Assembly: GCF_900452415.1 (NCBI RefSeq) | Contig: NZ_UGNX01000001.1 | Coordinates: forward strand, 1,116,001-1,180,000 | Source: Legionella cincinnatiensis | GTDB lineage: Bacteria > Pseudomonadota > Gammaproteobacteria > Legionellales > Legionellaceae | Reading direction: 5' to 3' | DNA length: 64,000 nt | In this document: one piece after another, positions 1 through 7,061 of the stretch | Layout of the letters: each line of letters starts with the position of its first letter | Numbering within the stretch: the stretch's first letter is position 1 | Notes under the pieces: generated by a model | Told to the model about the DNA's origin: nothing | The model's database searches: none | The model's input: the letters and a program-made list of their open reading frames with translations, nothing else | Translations under genes and position numbers: made by a program

Positions 1-395
1 CTGAAGCATTAAGGTATCGAAATTTATTAACATCGTCAGGTTTAGGGATTTTACAGTCGTGTATTATTGATACCCATTTTATTAAACGAGGTCGCTTCAG
101 CCGTCTTGCCCATGCAATTATTATGAACCCAGAACAATTAGGAATTGGTTTAGGAGAAGATACTGCCCTAGTGATACGCAATGGAGCAGATGCAGAATGT
201 TATGGTTCAGGTATGGTGGTGATTATCGATGGGAGAAATATAGATCAAACTAATATCACTGATGTTGAAGAAGGAGAGGCGGTGTTTGTTGAAAATTTAA
301 TCGTACATCTCTTAGTTAAGGGATGTCAATTTTCAATTGCGGATCGAGCTCTTGCCAATCCAGCAATCCCCTTGCAAAAGTCAAATTTGGAATAA
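1..395 (+). CDS. cphB: Cyanophycinase, C-terminal part (gene runs off the left edge)
   Basis: The open frame enters from the window edge (first complete codon at position 3) and ends at 395, leaving about 130 C-terminal residues. The segment reading GLGILQSCIIDTHFIKRG, then GRFSRL, NPEQLGIGLGEDTAL and GSGMVVIIDG follows the conserved C-terminal half of cyanophycinase, a peptidase S51-type serine exopeptidase that cuts cyanophycin (multi-L-arginyl-poly-L-aspartate) into beta-Asp-Arg dipeptides. The catalytic serine lies upstream of the window and cannot be seen. Four bases separate it from an isoaspartyl peptidase gene, the enzyme needed to split beta-Asp-Arg, so the context supports the call strongly. 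Another S51 peptidase is the main alternative. Confidence 0.85.
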   Translation, partial: EALRYRNLLTSSGLGILQSCIIDTHFIKRGRFSRLAHAIIMNPEQLGIGLGEDTALVIRNGADAECYGSGMVVIIDGRNIDQTNITDVEEGEAVFVENLIVHLLVKGCQFSIADRALANPAIPLQKSNLE

Positions 396-399
396 CAGT

Positions 400-1311
400 A
401 TGAATAAAATTGCAATTGCGGTACATGGTGGGGCGAGTGAAAATTATCCTTTTTTACAAAAATACCAAAAGGATGTTGAAAAAGGTTTGATTGATGCACT
501 TGAAAAAGGTTATGGGATGCTTGCTCAAGGGGGAGTGGCTTTGGATGCGGTTGAAGAGGCCGTGAAAACTCTTGAGGATAATTCATTATTTAATGCTGGC
601 AAAGGTTCTGCCTTAAATTGCCGTGGTGAAGTTGAAATGGATGCATCAATCATGAACGGTAATAATTTGCAGGCCGGTGCGGTTTCTATGGTACGTACTG
701 TGAAAAATCCAATTCATCTTGCTCGTTTAGTGATGGAACATACGAATCACATTTTTCTCTCAGGGTATGGTGCTTTAGAAATTGCAAAAAAATACAATCT
801 TGAACTGGAAAATGAGCCTTATTTTATAACTCCTCATCAATATGAAATGTTTCAAAAGCTCAATAAAATAGAGACTATGGAAGCGATCCAAAATAAGAAA
901 ATGACAGGAACTGTGGGGGCCGTAGCTTTGGATTTGCATGGAAACCTTGCTGCCGCGACCTCTACAGGAGGAACCAGTAATTGCCTCCCTGGAAGAATAG
1001 GAGATAGTTGTGTTATTGGGGCTGGGTGTTATGCCAATAATAATACATGTGCGGTATCTGGGACAGGTGAAGGAGAATATTTAATTAGAAATGTGGTAGG
1101 TCATACTATATCCATGATGGTTGAATTTAATATGCCCTTGCAACAAGCTTGTGATTATGTGATTCATGAACGAAACAAAAAATTAAATGGAGAGATGGGC
1201 GTTATTGCTCTTAACCGAAATGGTGATTTTGGTATTTCCTTTAATACAGAAATTATGAAAAGAGCTTGGAAAAGTTCTCTGCAAAAAACTCAGGTTAAAA
1301 TTTTTGATTAA
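400..1311 (+). CDS. iaaA: Isoaspartyl peptidase/L-asparaginase (Ntn-hydrolase)
   Basis: A 303-residue plant-type asparaginase/isoaspartyl peptidase. The family opening (IAIAVHGGA) is present. The self-cleavage site GTVGAVALD sits mid-protein with the presumed nucleophile Thr at residue 171, followed by AAATSTGG, LPGRIGDS and GAGCYANN, which line the active site in the E. coli EcAIII family. The precursor is expected to cleave itself before that Thr into alpha and beta subunits. I chose ATG 400 because it gives the canonical N-terminus; an upstream in-frame extension from 337 lies inside the cyanophycinase gene. It is four bases downstream of cyanophycinase, so its likely job is to hydrolyse beta-Asp-Arg dipeptides to aspartate and arginine. 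Confidence 0.92.
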   Translation: MNKIAIAVHGGASENYPFLQKYQKDVEKGLIDALEKGYGMLAQGGVALDAVEEAVKTLEDNSLFNAGKGSALNCRGEVEMDASIMNGNNLQAGAVSMVRTVKNPIHLARLVMEHTNHIFLSGYGALEIAKKYNLELENEPYFITPHQYEMFQKLNKIETMEAIQNKKMTGTVGAVALDLHGNLAAATSTGGTSNCLPGRIGDSCVIGAGCYANNNTCAVSGTGEGEYLIRNVVGHTISMMVEFNMPLQQACDYVIHERNKKLNGEMGVIALNRNGDFGISFNTEIMKRAWKSSLQKTQVKIFD

Positions 1312-1520
1312 TTGTAATAATTAATCTGTAGATTCATTCATAGCAGTTTGAACGATGCAGGTGAATTCAAATTCTGAATCGTTTAAAGATAATTTTTTGC
1401 ACTATAAAAATAAGAGAGAATAAGAGGAAAGTTTCTAGAGTTGAGGGTTATTACGTCTGATTGAGCCTAATTTCAGATTAAATGTATCACACTTTACCTC
1501 TTAACCCTTTTTTATATCGA

Positions 1521-1556
1521 ATTGTTTTTATTTGGAACTTGATCTTGTATAAATGC
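1521..1556 (+). repeat. TTTTTATTTGGAACT dispersed repeat, copy 1
   Basis: The segment TTGTTTTTATTTGGAACTTG recurs with substitutions at about 23417-23450 and 34817-34850, each time in a non-coding gap and each time followed by a GTxTxAAT-like block. Function is unknown; it looks like a degenerate mobile or repeat remnant. Confidence 0.45.
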
Positions 1557-1571
1557 TTCACATTTTACGAG

Positions 1572-1632
1572 ATAACGTTCGTTTAGCGACCTAAAGGCAT
1601 AGAAAATGCCCTTAGGTCAAATTCACGTTATT
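1572..1632. repeat. Short palindromic repeat with TAACG...CGTTA ends, copy 1
   Basis: An imperfect palindrome with arms GACCTAAAGGCAT and ATGCCCTTAGGTC around a 5-base loop, bounded by ATAACG and CGTTAT. An almost identical core occurs at 60313-60376, showing that this is a dispersed element and not just a local terminator. Confidence 0.7.
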
Positions 1633-1711
1633 TAGAAAAAAGAACTTAAAAAGGGCCTCTCAATATATTTAAATCAAAATTTGGATAAAAACTTCTCCTA
1701 GACTTAAAACT

Positions 1712-1909
1712 TTAGTATCTACCAGGACTTGGAGGTTTTGCACCACCGGACTCTTTACCTACAGCAGGCGTTAAACTAATGGTCAATTTACCAGACTCCA
1801 GGTCTTTTAATGTATTATCTGGAGCATGTTTGATCTTCTCTGCGAATTGTTGCACCAAAGACTCAATAAGTTTTTCACGATTTATTGCGCGCCTCATTTC
1901 TATTTGCAT
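1712..1909 (-). CDS. Small hypothetical protein, 65 residues
   Basis: Not recognised. ATG at 1909 (MQIEMRRAINREK) or ATG at 1897 (MRRAINREK) could start it; neither has a strong ribosome-binding site, and a TTG at 1912 is less likely. The protein is charged and helical in its first half (KLIESLVQQFAEKIKHA) and ends in a Gly/Pro-rich tail (SGGAKPPSPGRY). No membrane segment or signal peptide is visible. The periodic hydrophobic pattern and absence of low-complexity runs favour a real small gene, but it may be spurious. Confidence 0.45.
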   Translation of the reverse strand: MQIEMRRAINREKLIESLVQQFAEKIKHAPDNTLKDLESGKLTISLTPAVGKESGGAKPPSPGRY

Positions 1910-2010
1910 CAAAAATAATTCTTGATGCTGTGTAAATTATCGGTGAGGATACTAAAAATTACCAATCTACTTTATTTATCCAGGCGATACCTCTGAATTT
2001 TTGTACCATA

Positions 2011-2035
2011 AAAAAGAGCTTCAATAAGCTCTTTT
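2011..2035 (-). terminator. Rho-independent terminator after the DUF1328 gene
   Basis: On the minus strand a stem AAAAGAGCTT / AAGCTCTTTT closes a 4-base loop and continues into a T run. It lies about 35 bases past the stop of the small membrane protein gene. Confidence 0.75.
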
Positions 2036-2069
2036 CAATAGTAGATAAGAATCGTGATGAGGAAGTTTT

Positions 2070-2249
2070 TTATAGCGGAGGGGGGGGACGTCGTCCAAGC
2101 AAACCCATAACGAGAAATACTACAAAGATAACGAGAAATAGGAAGAATAAAATTTTTGCAATTCCTGCAGCGGCTACGGCTATGCCTCCAAACCCAAATG
2201 CAGCTGCAATAATTGCGATGATAAAAAATGTAAGAGCCCAACCTAACAT
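2070..2249 (-). CDS. DUF1328 / YtjA-type small membrane protein
   Basis: A 59-residue protein matching the UPF0391/DUF1328 family: [20 protein letters not shown] followed by [18 protein letters not shown], i.e. two hydrophobic segments separated by a Gly/Ala turn. The start at 2249 is fixed by a strong AAGGAGG site a few bases upstream; the longer reading from 2267 would place that site inside the gene. The C-terminus (GRRPPPP) is a short proline tail. Family members are inner-membrane proteins of unknown function, often stress-induced. It appears monocistronic with its own terminator. Confidence 0.88.
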   Translation of the reverse strand: MLGWALTFFIIAIIAAAFGFGGIAVAAAGIAKILFFLFLVIFVVFLVMGLLGRRPPPPL

Positions 2250-2501
2250 GATAACCTCCTTGTGCATATTGCTGTAAGTTATCCTACTACCTCTTAGTAT
2301 AGCTTATTAATTAACCATTTTTTAAATTTTTTTTGAAGGATCAAATGGTTGCAGGAGGCCTGCTGCGAGATGCTATTCCTCATCCAGTTTTTCTTAACGC
2401 AGTGCCATCCCGCAAAGAGTAGCATGAGCATTGATTAGAAATATTTTTTAGCAATAGGTCCAATGCGGATACCCCTGACAGCCGTTGATTACTTACAACG
2501 A

Positions 2502-3692
2502 CTAATACATCATGGCAATAATGAGTAAGCCTATAGCGACAAAACTAATGGCAACGAGGCTGGAATTACCTCCTGGAACCAAATGGCTTTCGGTAGTTAT
2601 TAGGTATTTTCGTCCTTTCCAAGCCATAATCGCAGGTAGTAGCAGTAATAAAATAACACAACAAACACCAGCATAGCTTAAAGCATGGAGATAAATTCCT
2701 GGATTAAATAAAACAATTGCCAGAGGAGGGAGAAACGTTAAAGCCAGAGTATATTTGCCTTGATGGCCTGATTTTTTAAGCTTTAATCCATCTGCTAGAA
2801 AATCAAATAAACCTATAGAAACACCTAGAAACGCAGTAAGCATGCAGATAGAAGTAAAAAAGCCAAAAAATCCACTTATCCATTGATTTTGAACGGATTG
2901 GCTTAATGCTTCAGTTAAACCACTAGTGGCATGGTCTGAACTCATAAGCGCAATTAATCCATTGTCTCCTTCTCGTGCTACAACACCCATTATGACTGCA
3001 TCCCAGATAATGTAGCAGAAAAGAGGAATAAGGGAACCGAGGAGAATAACTTTTCTTAAACTACGAATATCATCGCCGAAATAGTCTCTTAAACTGGGTA
3101 TAATGGTTGCATAACCAAAAGAAGTGATGAGAATCATTAAGGTACCAGCAAAAGCACGTACAGATCCTCCCGTTAATCCCAGAGTTGATGTATGTGGACT
3201 GATAATCGCAACTAACAAAATATAAATACCTAACTTACCAAACATTAAACCTCGGTTCACATAATCTACTGAACGGATACCGTTATAAACTATCAAGCTG
3301 AATAAAAAGGTAAAGAGTATCGCAGTGACACTATTAGGCAAGTTAATATTTATTTTATGCAATAAACTATTGAAGACATCACTTCCGCCTGAAATATAAG
3401 CAGAGAGTAAGGTATACAGCAAGAATAGATAAGTAATCCAAGCTATAATTTGGCCGGGTAAACCTAATGTAGATTTAGCCATGGAAATCATATTACTTCC
3501 TGCTGGCAGACGCAGATTAACTTCCAGTATTAATAAGGCCCCTGCAGTCATAACAAACCAGCATAAGAATAGGAAAAAAATTGAATTACTAAAGCCGACT
3601 TCTGCTGTGGATACAGGTAATGCCAGCATACCTCCACCTATTGAGGTACCTATTATAAGTAATATTCCACCTATTAGCTTTGAATGGTTCAT
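2502..3692 (-). CDS. tyrP: Tyrosine/aromatic amino-acid permease (HAAAP family), copy 1
   Basis: A 396-residue inner-membrane protein with about eleven hydrophobic segments. The N-terminal signature IGGILLIIGTSIGGGMLALP is the substrate/ion-binding region of the hydroxy/aromatic amino-acid permeases (TyrP/Mtr, within the APC superfamily), which use proton symport. Conserved loops LRDYFGDD and FFTSICMLTAFLGVSIGLFD are also present. It lies 164 bases downstream of a second paralog on the same strand, with which it shares length and motifs throughout, so the pair arose by tandem duplication. The gap leaves room for its own promoter. Substrate (Tyr, Phe or Trp) cannot be fixed from sequence. Confidence 0.88.
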   Translation of the reverse strand: MNHSKLIGGILLIIGTSIGGGMLALPVSTAEVGFSNSIFFLFLCWFVMTAGALLILEVNLRLPAGSNMISMAKSTLGLPGQIIAWITYLFLLYTLLSAYISGGSDVFNSLLHKININLPNSVTAILFTFLFSLIVYNGIRSVDYVNRGLMFGKLGIYILLVAIISPHTSTLGLTGGSVRAFAGTLMILITSFGYATIIPSLRDYFGDDIRSLRKVILLGSLIPLFCYIIWDAVIMGVVAREGDNGLIALMSSDHATSGLTEALSQSVQNQWISGFFGFFTSICMLTAFLGVSIGLFDFLADGLKLKKSGHQGKYTLALTFLPPLAIVLFNPGIYLHALSYAGVCCVILLLLLPAIMAWKGRKYLITTESHLVPGGNSSLVAISFVAIGLLIIAMMY

Positions 3693-3856
3693 AAGAAGTA
3701 ATCCAAAAATAGCTTAAAAATAATTCAATATGATACATTATTATTCATTTTGGATCAATTGTATCATAACCGAGTACCGTGGAGTCTTGTAGGCCGAAAA
3801 TCCATTGGATAGGGAAGATTGAGATATTTATCTCGATCTTCTAAGTTTTGTTACGT

Positions 3857-5050
3857 TTAGCCTATTAACTTCCAAAGTTCATGCACCAATAGCCCAATTG
3901 AAAGAGCAATTACAACAATTTGAGTCAATTTACCGCCCGGAACAATAAAAGCAGGACTATGGTATTTTCTGCCAAAATAGCACATTAGTGCGGGTAAAAA
4001 TAGTAGTAGGATGATGCAAAAAATTCCCGCATAACCTAAAGCATGAATGTATGCGCCGGGATAATAAATGACAATAAGTAGGGGTGGTGTAAAAGTGAGT
4101 AAAAATAATCCTAAACCATGGCTTCCTTGTTCCCGTAATTTCAAACCATCTGCAAGAAAACTATATAAGCATAGAGATACCCCTAGAAAGGCAGTTAACA
4201 TGCAAATGGAGGTGAAAAAATTAAATAAAGCACTAATCGTTGTGTTTTGTACTTTATTCGAGAGCATGCTGGCTAAGGCACTCGTAGTATGGGGATTGCT
4301 CATTAGGCTTTCTAGGTTTTGGCTGCCTTCAGAGGGAAGAGCGCCCATAATAACGGCATCCCAAGCTAAATAACAGAATAATGGAATTAATGAACCAATA
4401 AAAATTACTTTTTTTAGTCGCTTAATATCATCATCGAAATAGTCTCTTAAATTGGGAACAATAATGGCAAATCCAAAAGAGGTAATCAAAATCATGATGG
4501 ATCCTCCAATGTAACGCATATCACCATGATGAAGATGTTTTATTTCTATATGAGGCGCAATCAACACTATTAATAAAAAATAAACCGCTAACTTGCCAAA
4601 CATCAGGCCACGGTTCACATAATCTACATAGTAAATACCACCATAGACTACAAGGCCAAAAATGAGTGTAAATAAAAAACTTGCTTGCCAATCTTTTAAG
4701 TGTAAGCCTATTTTAAAAAGAAGACTGTTTAATACATCTGCCCCACCAGAAATATAAGCAGACAACAAGGTATAAAGTAAAAACAAATAGCTTATCCAGG
4801 CAATGAGCAAACCAAAGTTGCCCAAAGTGGCTTGTGCCATAGAAACCATATGTTTTCCTCGAGGCAAATAAAGATTGGCCTCAAGAATAAAAAAAGCGCC
4901 TAAGGTCATAAAAACCCAGCAAAGAAACAAAAAAATGGAGGATTGCCAAAAACCAGTCGCTGCATTGGCAACAGGCAACGCAAGCATTCCTCCACCTATG
5001 GAAGTCCCAACAATTAAAAGAATTCCTCCAATAAATCTTGATGTACGCAT
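3857..5050 (-). CDS. tyrP: Tyrosine/aromatic amino-acid permease (HAAAP family), copy 2
   Basis: A 397-residue paralog of the downstream permease, with the same opening (IGGILLIVGTSIGGGMLALP), the same mid-protein motifs (YVDYVNRGLMFGKL, NLRDYFDDDIKRLKKV) and the same C-terminal FLPALM region. The most visible divergence is in the extracytoplasmic loops and C-terminus, suggesting a different affinity or substrate. The start ATG at 5050 lies only nine bases past the stop of the OmpA-type lipoprotein gene, so the two are probably co-transcribed. Intracellular legionellae rely on host amino acids, so expanded amino-acid permeases fit their lifestyle; that link is inference. Confidence 0.88.
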   Translation of the reverse strand: MRTSRFIGGILLIVGTSIGGGMLALPVANAATGFWQSSIFLFLCWVFMTLGAFFILEANLYLPRGKHMVSMAQATLGNFGLLIAWISYLFLLYTLLSAYISGGADVLNSLLFKIGLHLKDWQASFLFTLIFGLVVYGGIYYVDYVNRGLMFGKLAVYFLLIVLIAPHIEIKHLHHGDMRYIGGSIMILITSFGFAIIVPNLRDYFDDDIKRLKKVIFIGSLIPLFCYLAWDAVIMGALPSEGSQNLESLMSNPHTTSALASMLSNKVQNTTISALFNFFTSICMLTAFLGVSLCLYSFLADGLKLREQGSHGLGLFLLTFTPPLLIVIYYPGAYIHALGYAGIFCIILLLFLPALMCYFGRKYHSPAFIVPGGKLTQIVVIALSIGLLVHELWKLIG

Positions 5051-5059
5051 TAAATCGCC

Positions 5060-5779
5060 TTACTTGGTTGCATAAATCATAGGTGGGGGTACTGGAGCAG
5101 GACAATTTGCGCATCTTTTAGTTCCTAAACTACTGAACCATTGAATTTCAATGCGTCTATTAAATGCACTACCATGAATCAGTTTGTTATCACCTACATC
5201 GTTTTTATCAGCATAACCTTCTGCTTTCAGAAGTTGTGCGGGGATATTATTTGCCCATAAAAAGGTAAGCATTGTTTCTGCTTGTGCTTGCGATAATGAC
5301 CTTTTATGGTATCGAGTACCTACATTGTCTGTAAATCCTGCTACATAGACAGGACTTAGTGGATAAAATTTCAATAGTCTTATGATGTTAATCAAACCCG
5401 GATAACAAATTTCATTAAGGCGTGGACTTTCAAACATAAAATATTTATCAACGGGTACAATAAGGGTCATAGTATCGCCGTATTGCACGAACTCAATATT
5501 TTCATTATTTAATTCTTTAATGATACTGCGGCTACTGGTTTTGTTAAAGCCTACAATGGCTCCAGCAACCCCTCCGGCTGCAGTACCTACAAGTGCTCCG
5601 GCTACGGTACCTGTAGTGGCAGCCCCCACTGCAGTGCCAACAACTGCCCCGGTGACCACTCTTTTAGGCATAGGATGTACCGGTTTAAAATTGTTATAGG
5701 GTGGATGAACACAACTACTGAGTAAACATGTAATAAAACCACAATATAAAATTTTTCTTTTAGTTAATTTGAGTGACAT
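5060..5779 (-). CDS. OmpA-family lipoprotein with glycine-zipper region
   Basis: A 239-residue lipoprotein. ATG 5779 (MSLKLTKRK) follows a GGGAGTGAAG ribosome-binding site; the longer reading to 5836 lacks one. A signal peptide ends in the lipobox LLSSC (Cys23). Residues of about 42-80 form a glycine-zipper (repeated GAVVGTAVG-like units), and the C-terminal third is an OmpA/MotB peptidoglycan-binding domain (VAGFTDNVGTRYH, LSQAQAETM, EGYADK, NRRIEIQW). The architecture predicts an outer-membrane-anchored protein that contacts peptidoglycan. It resembles the OmpA-domain lipoproteins found with legionella secretion systems, but no secretion-system gene is nearby. Upstream of tyrP copy 2 in a likely operon. 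Confidence 0.85.
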   Translation of the reverse strand: MSLKLTKRKILYCGFITCLLSSCVHPPYNNFKPVHPMPKRVVTGAVVGTAVGAATTGTVAGALVGTAAGGVAGAIVGFNKTSSRSIIKELNNENIEFVQYGDTMTLIVPVDKYFMFESPRLNEICYPGLINIIRLLKFYPLSPVYVAGFTDNVGTRYHKRSLSQAQAETMLTFLWANNIPAQLLKAEGYADKNDVGDNKLIHGSAFNRRIEIQWFSSLGTKRCANCPAPVPPPMIYATK

Positions 5780-6028
5780 CTTCACTCCCTTGTTCTGTGA
5801 TTTAATCATTATTAAACATCTGATTAAATTTCGCAATTGTAACTTCTTAATCTATAAAGTATATAAATGAGCATAGGTAGAGAGTTAGGGTATATCTATA
5901 ATGTTCTGGATTAAGAAAGTTTATATTTTGACCCAAATGAAAAATAACTGTCCCTATAGTGAATGGTTACTCGTAACGCATGTCCCTAACGAAAACAAAG
6001 ATGCGTAGCTCATACGGCAGTCAGTTTT

Positions 6029-6063
6029 GCGCGATATAAAAAATCACTTTATTTATATCGCGC
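6029..6063. terminator. Hairpin between OmpA-lipoprotein gene and the 210-residue gene
   Basis: Perfect 12-bp arms GCGCGATATAAA / TTTATATCGCGC around an 11-base loop, just past the stop of the minus-strand gene at 6074. The right flank CTCACGTCAATTT resembles the ends of the TTAACGTGAG palindromes elsewhere in the window, so it may be both a terminator and a repeat copy. Confidence 0.55.
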
Positions 6064-6073
6064 TCACGTCAAT

Positions 6074-6706
6074 TTAAATAAAACATAAGTTCTCTGGTTC
6101 GTTTATTTCTTCATTAATCGGGCTTATTACTTCTCGCTCTAGGGGGGCTGGTTTGAAAAATGAAACCAGGCTTGCTTCGTTAGTATGTTCTGTGTCGTGC
6201 CGACTCAACGATTTAAATTCGGTAAAACATGAAAGCGCTTTATATGCAGCCGCAAGCATTGCGCCAACAATGGTTATTGACACTGCAACACCTAGAACAG
6301 GTTGGATAACAAGCACCGGTAAAGCAATTCCAAAAATACCCATATACAAAGAAAAAGCAGTGGCGGACCAAAATAATAGTTCACATGCTTTAGTAAGGTT
6401 GTTAAATAAGATATTAACTTTTCTGGATTGGCTTGTGTTTATCAATGCATCTATTGCTTCTTTGGGAGGCATTTCCTTATTTTTTACTTTAGTAAGTAAG
6501 GCAACAAAAGATTCATAACTCTTCGCAATTGCTTCAACAGTTTTTGCTGAAGTTGCTTTAGTGTAAGAGAGATTATAATAATCTTGGACTGCTTTTATTT
6601 GTTGCTTTATTTTGTCGTCTAATTCTTTTTCAGTAGCGAAGAGTGCGGATAATTGGTCGTCACAAGTGATTAAACGTTGTTCTAATATTCTATGATTATA
6701 AGGCAT
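6074..6706 (-). CDS. Hypothetical legionella-type protein with a C-proximal hydrophobic hairpin
   Basis: Not recognised as a characterised family; it may belong to one of the legionella-restricted DUF families. The 210-residue protein begins with a charged coiled-coil-like region (EKELDDKIKQQIKAVQDYY), then a helical middle, then two adjacent hydrophobic segments around residues 112-160 (SATAFSLYMGIFGIALPVLV and VAVSITIVGAMLAAAYKAL), and ends with a soluble acidic tail (INEEINEPENLCFI). This N-coiled-coil plus membrane hairpin layout is common among Dot/Icm-translocated proteins, but that is inference. It stands alone between repeat elements. Confidence 0.6.
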   Translation of the reverse strand: MPYNHRILEQRLITCDDQLSALFATEKELDDKIKQQIKAVQDYYNLSYTKATSAKTVEAIAKSYESFVALLTKVKNKEMPPKEAIDALINTSQSRKVNILFNNLTKACELLFWSATAFSLYMGIFGIALPVLVIQPVLGVAVSITIVGAMLAAAYKALSCFTEFKSLSRHDTEHTNEASLVSFFKPAPLEREVISPINEEINEPENLCFI

Positions 6707-6772
6707 GATTCATCTCTTAATTATAATTATTTAGGAAAACATGTAATTAAAACCATCTCAATTGTTTAATAA

Positions 6773-6983
6773 ATTAACGTGAATTTCGTATAAGCGAATG
6801 TGGATTTACTTCGAACCGTTCGGGCTGAGGAAGCGCATAGCGCTGTCTCGAAGACTTAGCACAGAACTTGAAAATTTGTGCTAAGACTTCGAGCCGGCCT
6901 AAATGCCTCCTCAACCCGAACGGTTCGAGATGGATACTGGAGCTAAATAGATTCTTTATCCGAAACCCGCGTTAGATTAACGT
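6773..6983. repeat. ERIC-like palindromic element, copy 1
   Basis: About 210 bases bounded by ATTAACGTGAA and CGCGTTAGATTAACG. Nested palindromes: CCGTTCGGGCTGAGGA on the left pairs with TCCTCAACCCGAACGG on the right, and TTAGCACAGAACTTG pairs imperfectly with TTTGTGCTAA at the centre. Copies with the same core are at about 32750-32915, 33103-33299, 43116-43253 and 43398-43508. Confidence 0.85.
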
Positions 6984-7061
6984 CTTATAACATAATTAAC
7001 ATAGAAAAATCATGATATTTTTATTTATTTAATCATGGAGCTGTTTATAAAAGAAAAGAAT

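Larger units (their letters stand above)
1312..1711. other. Intergenic region with dispersed repeats, no gene seen
   Basis: About 400 AT-rich bases between convergent genes. It holds a TTTTTATTTGGAACTT repeat (about 1521-1540) and a short imperfect palindrome at 1572-1632, both listed separately. No convincing open frame or RNA gene was seen in the rest. Confidence 0.6.

Noticed and set aside
2035..2241. Alternative 68-codon frame over the DUF1328 gene
   Set aside because: Same strand, other frame; the overlapping frame has a strong start and clear family match.
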